Counted from the stretch's first letter, positions 20,626 to 28,675 are shown. The stretch is 58,849 nt of DNA from Novosphingobium clariflavum (GCF_026420865.1 NZ_JAPCWC010000023.1:1-58849); one strand, 5' to 3'. The notes: generated from the letters alone by a model not told the origin. Translations and numbers: made by a program.

Positions 20626-21981
20626 TCAGAATGCCGAGGTGATGCCGAATTCGGCAGCCACGCGGCGGTAGTCGTAGATTTCGATGGTCGAGCGGTTGCG
20701 CTCCCAGCGCAGGCGCACCAGCGGCGCGAACGTACCGACGTGGAGCGCGCGCAAGGTCGCCGCGATACTGGCCGAGTAGCGATCCTCCATCCGCCGTTTC
20801 GGATAGAGGAACAGCCGCTCGTCCGCCTCCAGCCGGCTGTAGCCGACAGTGCCGACCAGCGTCGTGCGCCCGAGTTCGCGGAACAGGTAGGCCGAAACCC
20901 CGCCGCTCGTCAGCGAGTAGCCCGGATCGCGCACCGCCTCGCGGAAGCCGTAGACCTGCAGGCCGCCGCCGAGCCGCGCCGTAAAGGCGCGGTCGAGGCT
21001 GGTGGAGAGCGTGTAGTCCCAGCCGGTCTGCAAGGCATTGCGGCGGTTGTCGACGTGGCTGGCCCCGCCCTCGACCCGCAGCTGTCCGCGCTTGCCCATC
21101 GGGTGCTGGATCGCGGCCGTGCCGCCAAGGCCCAGCGAATAGGGATCGAGCCCGTACCAGCGCCAGGTCGGGCCCGCCGACAGCGTCACCAGATCGCGGC
21201 CCGAGGTGAACTGCGGCCCGCTCTGCAGCGCCAGCGAGATGTCGTCGAAGCGGCTTTGCCGGTAGAGCGTCGCGCTGGTCGACAGCCGCGTCATCAGTTC
21301 GGCGCCCTGGGTCAGCCCCAGCCGGACATAGCCCTGCCCGCGCACGTTGACGCCGAGCCCGGACTTGGCCTGGGCATCCTCGTCGAGCGTGAAGTCGCCG
21401 ATCACGGTGCCCAGCTTGTCGCCGCGGGTCGCGCGGTTGATGTTGCTGTCGGGCGCCAGCGCAAACTCGATCGAGCCGCCGAACGGCTTGTTCGCAGTCA
21501 GCGCGCGGCTGTAGAAGCGCACCAGTTGCTCGACTTCGGGCGGCAGGCCGGAGGCCGAGGCGGCGCGCAGTTCGCGGCGGGCGGCGGCCAGGTTGCCCAT
21601 CTGCGCCTGCATCCGCGCCAGTTCGAGACGCACCCGCGCCGCCCCCGGCTTGTCATCGAGAATGCGCCGCAGTTCCAGCGCGGCGTCGCCGTAGCGGTGC
21701 TGCTGGTCGCCCAGCATCATCGCCAGGCGGAAGCGCGCCTCGGTGCGGATTTCGAGGTCGCGGTCCTGCGTCAGGGCGCGGTAGGCAGCTTCCGCCGTGG
21801 CGAAGTCGCCGCGCGCACGCGCCTCGTCGGCCAGCGCAAAGACTTGCGCGGCGGAAAGGTTGCCGGTGACGGTTGGCGGGCCAGAAGCCGGCCCTGCGGA
21901 CGGCGCAGAAGCCGGATCGGCAGGCGTCGCCGCCCCCTCACCTGCATCCTGCGCACCCGCGCCGGTTGCGAGGCCCGCCAA
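20626..21981 (-). CDS. Surface lipoprotein assembly modifier (Slam, DUF560)
   Basis: An outer-membrane translocator for surface lipoproteins. Residues about 40-170 are TPR-like helices (AQVFALADEARARGDFATAE, ALELRRILDDKPGAARVRLE). The rest is a beta barrel that ends with the family signature LRWERNRSTIEIYDYRR ... FGITSAF, terminating in Phe. The TbpB-like lipoprotein gene follows after 20 nt. The start is problematic: the first usable codon is TTG 21981 (MAGLATGAG). The reading frame itself continues back to a CTG at 21996, giving LVAAVLAGLATGAGAQ, an obvious signal-peptide core, directly after an in-frame TGA. Either translation starts at a non-standard codon or the 5' end has been damaged. 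Confidence 0.85.
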   Translation of the reverse strand: MAGLATGAGAQDAGEGAATPADPASAPSAGPASGPPTVTGNLSAAQVFALADEARARGDFATAEAAYRALTQDRDLEIRTEARFRLAMMLGDQQHRYGDAALELRRILDDKPGAARVRLELARMQAQMGNLAAARRELRAASASGLPPEVEQLVRFYSRALTANKPFGGSIEFALAPDSNINRATRGDKLGTVIGDFTLDEDAQAKSGLGVNVRGQGYVRLGLTQGAELMTRLSTSATLYRQSRFDDISLALQSGPQFTSGRDLVTLSAGPTWRWYGLDPYSLGLGGTAAIQHPMGKRGQLRVEGGASHVDNRRNALQTGWDYTLSTSLDRAFTARLGGGLQVYGFREAVRDPGYSLTSGGVSAYLFRELGRTTLVGTVGYSRLEADERLFLYPKRRMEDRYSASIAATLRALHVGTFAPLVRLRWERNRSTIEIYDYRRVAAEFGITSAF

Positions 21982-21998
21982 GACCGCCGCAACCAGTC

Positions 21999-22017
21999 AA
22001 TGATGAATAGAAATATC
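21999..22017 (-). promoter_or_regulatory. Possible Fur-box-like sequence at the Slam 5' end
   Basis: On the minus strand GATATTTCTATTCATCATT agrees with the classical 19-nt Fur box at 13 positions by eye. It lies immediately upstream of the Slam coding frame. The match is modest, so iron control is only a suggestion. Confidence 0.3.
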
Positions 22018-22141
22018 GCACCCCTGTTTGTCAGCGGGTTACGATAAAAACCAAGTATTTGTCCATATGTTGCGGATGCGAATTGCAGCGCAAAGCATGG
22101 CTCCGACAGCAATTGTCACCGTTACATGCCGTCACACGGGA

Positions 22142-22588
22142 TCAGGCCGCCTGCTCCGCGTAGAGTTCGGCTTCCTTGCCGATCAGGATGTCTGCAAGGA
22201 ACCAGTAGGCCTCGCCCCAGGCGGCCAGTACTTCATCGCTCGCCGCCTCGCCCAGCACGTCGCGGATCGCGGGCAGCAGCGCCTCGGCCACCAGCGGATA
22301 GTGCTCGGCCTTGACGCCGGTATCGACATGGCGCTGCACCATGCGGGCAACCGCGCCGGTCAGGTTCTGCAGCTTGTCGACGTTCTGCGCATAGCCGAGG
22401 ATCGCGGCGGCGAGACGGCGCGGCTGCTCCCCCGATTCCTGCGCGGCCTGGTCGAACATCGCGCGCACGCCCTCGTTCTGGAACAACCGCTCGTACATGC
22501 GGGTGGTGATCGTCACGCCGTGCTCCTGGAGCGCGGGGGCGGTGGCCTTGATCGTGGCGATCGTGGTTTCGCTGAGAGGAGCTGCCAT
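22142..22588 (-). CDS. Single-domain globin (flavohaemoglobin-type)
   Basis: A 148-residue globin resembling the haem domain of flavohaemoglobin: LSETTIATIKATAPALQEHGVTIT, then TRMYERLFQNEGVRAMFDQ. The proximal His lies in MVQRHVDTGVKAEHYPLVAEALL. No FAD/NAD reductase domain follows. Proteins of this type bind oxygen or NO and can act as NO dioxygenases with a separate reductase. The start at MAAPLSETT is chosen; the longer upstream frame overlaps the operators. It is divergent from the NsrR-like gene, with two NsrR-type palindromes between them. Confidence 0.88.
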   Translation of the reverse strand: MAAPLSETTIATIKATAPALQEHGVTITTRMYERLFQNEGVRAMFDQAAQESGEQPRRLAAAILGYAQNVDKLQNLTGAVARMVQRHVDTGVKAEHYPLVAEALLPAIRDVLGEAASDEVLAAWGEAYWFLADILIGKEAELYAEQAA

Positions 22589-22614
22589 TGTTCGACTCGT
22601 CCTTGTGCTGCCAA

Positions 22615-22637
22615 AAGATGCAAACTGGATGCATCTA
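22615..22637. promoter_or_regulatory. NsrR-type operator 1
   Basis: AAGATGCA-N7-TGCATCTA is a near-perfect inverted repeat with the half-site and spacing of the known NsrR consensus (AAGATGCNTTT-N-AAANGCATCTT). It lies 27 nt upstream of the globin start. Confidence 0.7.
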
Positions 22638-22651
22638 TACGCGGCGACAGA

Positions 22652-22674
22652 AAGATGTAAATAGGGAGCATCAT
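22652..22674. promoter_or_regulatory. NsrR-type operator 2, weaker
   Basis: AAGATGTA-N7-AGCATCAT has the same half-site orientation and spacing as operator 1 but poorer symmetry. It overlaps the region just upstream of the Rrf2 gene, where autoregulation would act. Confidence 0.5.
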
Positions 22675-22688
22675 TTAAGGAGAAGCCC

Positions 22689-23108
22689 GTGCGCCTCACC
22701 GCGCATACCGATTACGCCCTGCGCATCCTGCTCCACGCCGCGATGGATCCCGAGCAGTTGCTGTCGATCGCCCAGGTGGCGCAGGCCCATGCGATCTCGC
22801 GCAACCATGCGATGAAAGTGGTGAATGTGCTGGGCAATGCGGGCCTCCTCGAGACGGTGCGCGGGCGCGGCGGCGGTTTCCGGCTGGGCCGTTCGGCGCA
22901 GGACATCACCCTCGGCGAAGTGGTCCGGCTGACCGAGCCCCATCTGCAGCCGGCCGATTGCGGCAACTGCCTGCTGCAGGCGGCCTGCGGGCTGACCGGG
23001 CTGCTGCGCCAGGCGGTCGGCGCCTTTCTCGCCGAACTGGACCGGCACACGCTGGCCGATGCCGCCGCGGGAACCCGCCTGCCGTTCATGCTATCGCCGC
23101 GCGCGTGA
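22689..23108 (+). CDS. nsrR: Rrf2 family transcriptional regulator, NsrR-like
   Basis: A 139-residue winged-helix protein: MRLTAHTDYALRILLHAA, then the recognition region VAQAHAISRNHAMKVVNVLG and wing VRGRGGGFRLGR. Three cysteines (CGNCLLQAAC, near residues 97-106) can ligate an iron-sulfur cluster. Their spacing, C-x2-C-x5-C, differs from that of typical NsrR (longer first gap), so the symbol is tentative. NsrR senses nitric oxide and represses NO-detoxifying genes. The divergent globin and the two palindromes between the genes support that role. AAGGAG lies about 5 nt upstream of a GTG start. Confidence 0.82.
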   Translation: MRLTAHTDYALRILLHAAMDPEQLLSIAQVAQAHAISRNHAMKVVNVLGNAGLLETVRGRGGGFRLGRSAQDITLGEVVRLTEPHLQPADCGNCLLQAACGLTGLLRQAVGAFLAELDRHTLADAAAGTRLPFMLSPRA

Positions 23109-23171
23109 ATTAATCCTCACCGGGAACCTTCGGCATCCCCGTGCGTTTCACGATAAAGAGGAGAGCATGCC

Positions 23172-23333
23172 ATGAACATCGGTGCCGAGATTCCGTTTCG
23201 CCGCAGTCGTTTTGCGCGGCGTACGGGCTCGCTCATTTTCGACCGCCAGCACGAAGACCGCCTGCGCCAGAGCACCGAGGGTGAACAAGCCCCGATGCGG
23301 ATCTGGTCGAACGGTCGCTTCCGGTCGAACTGA
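23172..23333 (+). CDS. Small basic hypothetical protein
   Basis: A 53-residue ORF (MNIGAEIPFRRSRFARRTGS ... SNGRFRSN) with a very strong Shine-Dalgarno (AAAGAGGAG) ending about 8 nt before the ATG. It is rich in Arg and Phe. No family was recognised. It is downstream of the nsrR-like gene by about 60 nt. The start context is the main support. Confidence 0.5.
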   Translation: MNIGAEIPFRRSRFARRTGSLIFDRQHEDRLRQSTEGEQAPMRIWSNGRFRSN

Positions 23334-23447
23334 CGGCGCACCCGCACAAGGCACCGACCTTGCCGAGATCCCCCGGCGGCGGCGCAAGTCCTGGATGAAG
23401 GTGCCTGGCTTCAGGGCCTTGATGACAGGAACGGGTGACCGTCGACG

Positions 23448-23478
23448 CGCCGGAGCGCAACAAGCTTGCGCTCCGGCG
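23448..23478. other. Perfect 13-bp hairpin in the gap before dcp
   Basis: CGCCGGAGCGCAA and its exact complement surround a CAAGC loop. There is no T-run, so it is a weak terminator candidate at best. The rest of the 23334-23664 gap shows no supportable gene. Confidence 0.5.
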
Positions 23479-23664
23479 TTGCCATGCTTGGCACATGCGA
23501 AAGCCCGAAAGGCATGTTGCGCAATCGCGCGCGCCCACCCCGGCAAGCGCTTGCAAGCCCCGGTTTTCTGCGCTTCAACCCCTTCACCGACCAACCGCGG
23601 CACCCCGCACCCCCGGCGCGATCCCGCGCGCCCCGCCCGGTGCCGCCGTCAGGAGAACTGATCG

Positions 23665-25842
23665 ATGAAGACCCGGCTTATGGCCGCCGCCGCCCCGCTC
23701 GTCCTCGGCGCCGGCCTGCTTGGAGGCATGCCCATGACTGCCCTTGCCAAGACCGCTCCGGCCAAGGATGCGGCCGCCGCTGCCACCCCCGCCTATAGCG
23801 GCCCCTTCGCGCAGCCGAGCACCCTGCCCTTCCACGCCCCGGACTTCGCCCAGTACAAGGACAGCGACTGGCAGCCCGCCATCGAGGCCGCCATCGCCCA
23901 GAAGCGTGCCGAGATCGCCGCGATCGCTGCCAGCAAGGCCAAGCCGACTTTCGCCAACACCGTCGTCGCCATGGAACGCGCCGGCGGCATGTACGACCGC
24001 GTCAACAATGTGTTCGGCCAGCTCACCTCGGCCAATACCAACGACACGCTGGACGCCGCCGAAACCGCGCTGAGCCCGCAGATCTCCGCGCTCAACGACG
24101 ACATCTACCTGAACGACGCGCTGTTCGCCCGCGTCAAGGCCGTGCATGACAGCGCCGCCGGCAAAGCGCTGAAGGGCGAGGACGCGATGCTGCTGTCCAC
24201 CACTTACGCGCGCTTCGTCAATCGCGGCGCGCTGCTGGCGCCCGCGCAGAAGGCCGAGCTCAAGCAGCTCAACCTCGAGATCGCGACGCTGGAGACCAAG
24301 TTCTCGCAGACGCTGACCAACGGCACTGCCGCCCACGCGGCGGTGTTCGACAGCGCCGCCGAACTCAAGGGCATGAGCGATGACGCCATCGCCGCCGCCG
24401 CCAAGCGCGCCGCCGATCAGGGCAAGCCCGGCAAGTACGTGATCCCGCTGCTCAACTTCACCCAGCAGCCGGCGCTGACCGAACTGCAGAACCGCGATGC
24501 CCGCAAGAAGCTGTTCGAGGCCAGCATCACCCGCACCAGCTCGGGCGACCAGTTCGACACCACCGGCATCGTCAGCCAGCTGGCGGTGGCCCGCGCCAAG
24601 AAGGCGCAGCTGCTCGGCAAGCCCGATTTCGCCACCCTGCAGATGTACAGCAGCATGGTCACCTCGCCCAAGCAGGCGATGGACTTCATGAAGGGCTTCG
24701 TTCCCGCCCTGCGCGCCCGCCAGGACAGCGAGGCAGCGCTGCTCACCGAGGCCGCCCGGGCCGACGGCGTGACCGGCGATCTCCAGCCCTGGGACTGGAG
24801 CTACTACGCCGAGAAGGTCCGCAAGGCGAAGTACGACCTCGACGAAAGCGCCATCAAGCCTTACTTCGACGTGTGGAACGTGCTGGAAAACGGCGTTTTC
24901 TATGCCGCCACCCAGACCTATGGCATCACCTTCAAGCGCCGCGCCGACCTTTCGGGCTACCACCCCTCGATGCGCGTCTACGAAGTGTTCGACAAGGACG
25001 GCTCGTCGCTGGCGCTGTTCTACTATGACCCGTTCTCGCGCCCCAACAAGAAGGGCGGCGCCTGGATGAACAACTTCGTCGACCAGTCCTACCTCACCGG
25101 CAACAAGCCGGTCATCGTCAACACGCTGAACATCGACCCGCCTGCAGGCGGCCAGCCGCCGCTCGCCAGCTGGGACAACGTGACGACGATGTTCCACGAA
25201 TTCGGCCACGCGCTCCACGGCTTCTTCGCCAGCCAGAAGTACCCCTCGCTCTCGGGCACCAGCACCGCGCGCGACTTCGTGGAGTTCCCCAGCCAGTTCA
25301 ACGAGAACTTCGCCACCGTGCCGCAAGTGCTGCAGCACTATGCCAAGCACTACCAGACCGGCGCGCCGCTGCCGGACGGCTTGCTCGCCAAGATCGAGGC
25401 GGCGGGCAAGTTCAACCAGAGCGTGGCGCTGGGCGAGACGCTGACTTCGGCGATGCTCGACATGTCGTGGCACACGCTGACGCCCGATGAGGCCGCGCAG
25501 CCGCCGATGGCCTTCGAGGCCAAGGCGCTGGCCGAAACCGGCCTGCGCACCGACCTCATCCCGCCGCGCTACAAGACGCCGTACTTCCGCCATATCTGGG
25601 ACAACGGCTATGCGGCGGGCTACTACGCCTACATCTGGACCGAAGTGCTGGCGCACGACGGCTGGGCCTGGGTGGTGAAGAACGGCGGCATGACCCGCGC
25701 CAACGGCGACCACATCCGCGCCAGCTTCCTGGGCCAGGGCCATTCGAAGGACTTCGCGGTGATGTACCGCGACTTCACCGGCCACGACCCGAGCGTCGAG
25801 CCGATGCTCGAGGCCCGCGGCCTGACCGCCGGCAGCAAGTAG
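23665..25842 (+). CDS. dcp: M3 family metallopeptidase, peptidyl-dipeptidase Dcp-type
   Basis: A 725-residue exported zinc peptidase that removes C-terminal dipeptides from oligopeptides. The signal peptide is RLMAAAAPLVLGAGLLGGMPMTALAK. The zinc motif is TMFHEFGHALHGFF (HExxH near residue 510), with the third ligand region EFPSQFNENFA after it. The C-terminal YFRHIWDNGYAAGYYAYIWTEVLA segment is typical of Dcp. The length fits the family. A terminator follows the stop. Its signal peptide suggests periplasmic peptide recycling. Confidence 0.93.
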   Translation: MKTRLMAAAAPLVLGAGLLGGMPMTALAKTAPAKDAAAAATPAYSGPFAQPSTLPFHAPDFAQYKDSDWQPAIEAAIAQKRAEIAAIAASKAKPTFANTVVAMERAGGMYDRVNNVFGQLTSANTNDTLDAAETALSPQISALNDDIYLNDALFARVKAVHDSAAGKALKGEDAMLLSTTYARFVNRGALLAPAQKAELKQLNLEIATLETKFSQTLTNGTAAHAAVFDSAAELKGMSDDAIAAAAKRAADQGKPGKYVIPLLNFTQQPALTELQNRDARKKLFEASITRTSSGDQFDTTGIVSQLAVARAKKAQLLGKPDFATLQMYSSMVTSPKQAMDFMKGFVPALRARQDSEAALLTEAARADGVTGDLQPWDWSYYAEKVRKAKYDLDESAIKPYFDVWNVLENGVFYAATQTYGITFKRRADLSGYHPSMRVYEVFDKDGSSLALFYYDPFSRPNKKGGAWMNNFVDQSYLTGNKPVIVNTLNIDPPAGGQPPLASWDNVTTMFHEFGHALHGFFASQKYPSLSGTSTARDFVEFPSQFNENFATVPQVLQHYAKHYQTGAPLPDGLLAKIEAAGKFNQSVALGETLTSAMLDMSWHTLTPDEAAQPPMAFEAKALAETGLRTDLIPPRYKTPYFRHIWDNGYAAGYYAYIWTEVLAHDGWAWVVKNGGMTRANGDHIRASFLGQGHSKDFAVMYRDFTGHDPSVEPMLEARGLTAGSK

Positions 25843-25850
25843 GAACGCGC

Positions 25851-25880
25851 AAACGGGCAGGCCAGAACCTGCCCGTTTCT
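25851..25880 (+). terminator. Rho-independent terminator after dcp
   Basis: The stem AAACGGGCAGG / CCTGCCCGTTT is followed by CTTC. The T content is limited, but the 11-bp stem lies eight nt after the stop. Confidence 0.65.
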
Positions 25881-25922
25881 TCATGTGCGGGGCGAGAGAG
25901 GCCGCCGCGCCGGTGCGCGCTC

Positions 25923-26042
25923 TAGAGCGCTTCCCGAGTCACTGCGTGTTCCACTCCGTTCGAAAAACGCTCTGACCAGATTCTTTGTTTTCCGCGTTTT
26001 TCCGAGTCACTACGTGTTCCACTCCGTTCGAAAAACGCTCTA
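25923..26042. repeat. Dispersed palindromic element, copy 3 (rearranged, two-part)
   Basis: An internally deleted copy (25923-25973) is fused to a partial second copy (25974-26042) that begins at CCAGATTCTTTGTTTTCCGC. Both parts end in GTTCGAAAAACGCTCT, and the whole is flanked by CTAG at each end. The right end coincides with the recN stop codon (TAG at 26042-26040 on the minus strand). Confidence 0.7.
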
Positions 26043-27755
26043 GGCGCGTTCCAGCAGGCGGCTCGCCTGTGCGCGGGCTTCCTCGGTCACTTCCGCGCCG
26101 GACAGCATCCGTGCGATCTCTTCCTGCCGCTCGGCATCGCTGAGCGGGGTCACCGACGTGCGCGTCACCGTGCCTTGCGAGGACTTGGCGATCATGAAGT
26201 GCCGGTCCCCGCGCGCCGCGACCTGGGGGCTGTGGGTGACGGCGAGCAGCTGCCCGCCCCGTCCTGCATTGCCCCGGCCTGCATCGCCCTTACTTTCATT
26301 CCCGCCGCCGTTCGCCAGGCGCGCCAGGCGCTCGCCGATGGCATCGGCCACCGCGCCGCCGACCCCGCGGTCGATCTCGTCGAAGATTACCGTGGCGGCG
26401 CCGCCTTCTTCGGCCAGCGCTACCTTGAGCGCGAGGATGAAGCGCGAAAGCTCGCCGCCCGAGGCGATCTTGGCAAGCGGGGCGAAATCCGCGCCCGGGT
26501 TGGTGCTGATGAGGAATTCCACCGCGTCCATGCCATGCGCGCCCCAGCGGTCCTCGCCCAGCTTGACCACCGAAGTCTGGAACCGCGCGGCATCGAGCTT
26601 GAGCGGGGCGAGTTCGGCGGCGACCGCCTTGTCGAGCCGCTTCGCCGCCGCGCGGCGCACGTCGTGCAGCGCCTCGGCGTGCTTGCGATAGGCCAGCGCC
26701 GCCTTCTGCGCCGCCGCCTCGAGCCCTGCCACATGCTCCTCGCCGCCCTCGATGGCGTCGAGCGCCTCGCGCATCTCGCGCATCCTGGCGGGCAGTTCGT
26801 CCACCGCGCAGAGCTGCTTGCGCGCCGCGGCCCGCAGATCGAACAGCCGCGTCTCGATCCGGTCGAGCTCGTTGGGATCGAAAGCCAGCGCCTCTGCCGC
26901 CCGTTCGAGCTTTTCCTCCGCCTCGCTCGCCTCGATCACCGCGCGGTCGAGCGCGGCGAGCGCGTCGCCCAGCAGCGGATGCTCGCCGGCGATCCGGTCG
27001 AGCCGCCGGGCCCCGGTGCGCAGCTTCGCCAGCGGCGAATCGGAGCCGCTCCACAAGTGCTGGAGCGCAGTGAGATCGTCGGTGAGCTTCTCGCCCTTCT
27101 GCATGTCCGCGCGGGCATGGGCGAGTTCCTCTTCCTCGCCCTCCTGCGGGGCCAGCGCGGTGAGTTCGGCAAGGTGGGCCAGCAGCAGGTCCTGGTCCTC
27201 GGCCGCCTTGGCGACTTGCGCACGGGCGGCATCGAGCGCGCCCTGGGCGCTGCGCCAGGTCTTCCACGCCGCTTCCACGACCGCCGCGTCGCCGCCGGCA
27301 AACCGGTCGAGCAGCGCGCGGTGGCCCCTCGGGTTCACCAGGCCGCGATCGTCGTGCTGGCCGTGGATCTCGACCAGCGCGGGGGCGATCTCGCGCAGCA
27401 GCGCCACGCTGACCGGCTGGTCGTTGAGGAAGGCGCGGCTGCCGCCGTCGGCCTTGAGCTGGCGCTTGAGGATCAGCGGTTCGCCCGGCTCGATCTCGAG
27501 GTCCGCCTCGTCGAGCAGGCCGCGCACCGCGGCGGGCAGCGCCGCGAACTCGAAACTGGCGGTGACGCTGGCGCGGTCCTCCCCGGCGCGGACGAGGCCG
27601 CTGTCGGCGCGGTTGCCGATGACAAGCCCCAGCGCGTCGAGCAGGATCGACTTGCCCGCCCCCGTTTCACCGGTGAGAACGCCGAGACCGCGCCCGAAAT
27701 CAAGGTCGAGCGCTTCGATCAGCACGATGTTGCGAATGGCGAGCCGGGTCAGCAT
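26040..27755 (-). CDS. recN: DNA repair protein RecN
   Basis: A 571-residue SMC-like ATPase for double-strand-break repair. The N-terminus is MLTRLAIRNIVLIEALDLDF, with Walker A GETGAGKSILLDAL at about residues 30-43. A long coiled-coil region (about 150-370) is rich in Ala, Glu and Leu. The ABC signature is ASGGELSRFILALK and Walker B is TVIFDEIDRGVGG. The stop codon is formed by the end of repeat copy 3. A LexA box abuts the start codon (27756-27770), so the transcript is probably leaderless or nearly so and SOS-induced. bamD lies upstream on the same strand and has its own terminator. Confidence 0.95.
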   Translation of the reverse strand: MLTRLAIRNIVLIEALDLDFGRGLGVLTGETGAGKSILLDALGLVIGNRADSGLVRAGEDRASVTASFEFAALPAAVRGLLDEADLEIEPGEPLILKRQLKADGGSRAFLNDQPVSVALLREIAPALVEIHGQHDDRGLVNPRGHRALLDRFAGGDAAVVEAAWKTWRSAQGALDAARAQVAKAAEDQDLLLAHLAELTALAPQEGEEEELAHARADMQKGEKLTDDLTALQHLWSGSDSPLAKLRTGARRLDRIAGEHPLLGDALAALDRAVIEASEAEEKLERAAEALAFDPNELDRIETRLFDLRAAARKQLCAVDELPARMREMREALDAIEGGEEHVAGLEAAAQKAALAYRKHAEALHDVRRAAAKRLDKAVAAELAPLKLDAARFQTSVVKLGEDRWGAHGMDAVEFLISTNPGADFAPLAKIASGGELSRFILALKVALAEEGGAATVIFDEIDRGVGGAVADAIGERLARLANGGGNESKGDAGRGNAGRGGQLLAVTHSPQVAARGDRHFMIAKSSQGTVTRTSVTPLSDAERQEEIARMLSGAEVTEEARAQASRLLERA

Positions 27756-27770
27756 GTTCGCGTTGCGTTC
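27756..27770 (-). promoter_or_regulatory. LexA (SOS) box of recN
   Basis: GTTC-GCGTTGC-GTTC (given on the + strand) is an exact GTTC-N7-GTTC match and begins at the base next to the recN ATG. Confidence 0.8.
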
Positions 27771-27817
27771 TAGCGAAAAGATTTTCGCCCGTCACGCCCC
27801 TATCGCACATCCGCAAA

Positions 27818-27853
27818 CGAAAACACCGGCCGCTCTCAGGAGCGACCGGTGTT
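27818..27853 (-). terminator. Rho-independent terminator after bamD
   Basis: Read on the minus strand, AACACCGGTCGCTC and GAGCGGCCGGTGTT form a 14-bp stem (one G-T pair) around a CTGA loop, then TTTTCGTTT. It lies about 25 nt after the bamD stop. Confidence 0.8.
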
Positions 27854-27877
27854 AAGCAGGTTCGCGGCAATCGCGCC

Positions 27878-28675
27878 TCAGGCGGCGAGGTTGCCCGGCG
27901 CGTGGCGGCGCATCAGGCGATAGGCGCGCTGGTACCACTTCGACTGCGGATAGTTGTTTTCCAGCACGGCGGCGGCCTTCTGCGCCTCGTCCGGGATGCC
28001 GAGGGCCAGATAACCCTCGACCAGGCGGAACAGCGCCTCGGGGGTGTGGCTGGTGGTCTGGAAATTGTCGACCACGTTGCGGAAGCGCAGCGTTGCCGCC
28101 AGCCACTTGCCGCTGTCCTCGTAGGAGCGGCCGATGGTCATTTCCTTGCCGGCGAGGTGATCGTTCACCAGGTCGATCTTGAGCTTGGCGTCCGAGGCAT
28201 AAGGCGAGTTCGGATAGCGGCGCATGACGTCGGTCAGCGCCTGCTTGGCCTGCTCGGTGGTCTTCTGGTCGCGCGTCACGTCGCTGATCTGCTCGTAGTA
28301 CGAGATCGCCACGAGGTAATAGGCGTAAGGCGCGTCCTTGTTGCCCGGGTGGATCGAGAGGAAGCGCTGCGCCGACTGGATCGCCTTGTTGTAATCGCGC
28401 GAGGCGTAATAGCTGAAGGCGCTCATCAGCTGGGCGCGGCGGGCCCAGGGCGAATAGGGATGCTGGCGCTCGACTTCGTCGAACAGCGCGGCGGCGGCAC
28501 GGGTCTGGCCCTTGTTCAGGCGGTCCTGCGCGGCGGCGTAGAGCGTGTCGACGTCGCGCGCGACATAGGCAGTGTCCTTGTTCTTGCCCCCCCGACCGGC
28601 ACAGCCGGCAGTGAGAACGAGAGCCCCGGTAGCGGCGGCAAGGAGAGCGATCTTGAAGCGCGAGCGTTCGAACAT
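27878..28675 (-). CDS. bamD: Outer membrane protein assembly factor BamD
   Basis: A 265-residue lipoprotein component of the BAM complex that inserts beta-barrel proteins in the outer membrane. The signal peptide ends in the lipobox LTAGC (Cys near residue 25). Tetratricopeptide-like helices follow (TLYAAAQDRLNKGQTRAAAALFDEVERQHPYSPWARRAQLM). SFSIHPGN-like positions (RFLSIHPGNKDAPYAYYL) and the tail QSKWYQRAYRLM are typical of BamD. It precedes recN on the minus strand, an order common in sphingomonads. Confidence 0.94.
   Translation of the reverse strand: MFERSRFKIALLAAATGALVLTAGCAGRGGKNKDTAYVARDVDTLYAAAQDRLNKGQTRAAAALFDEVERQHPYSPWARRAQLMSAFSYYASRDYNKAIQSAQRFLSIHPGNKDAPYAYYLVAISYYEQISDVTRDQKTTEQAKQALTDVMRRYPNSPYASDAKLKIDLVNDHLAGKEMTIGRSYEDSGKWLAATLRFRNVVDNFQTTSHTPEALFRLVEGYLALGIPDEAQKAAAVLENNYPQSKWYQRAYRLMRRHAPGNLAA

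Noticed and set aside
23334..23664. 159-codon frame from 23182 as a gene
   Set aside because: It is Arg/Pro/Ala-rich, overlaps the better-supported 53-codon ORF in another frame, and lacks a ribosome binding site.
25937..25967. GTTC-N6-GTTC in repeat copy 3 as a LexA box
   Set aside because: The spacing is six, not seven, and the same word recurs in the dispersed repeat family.
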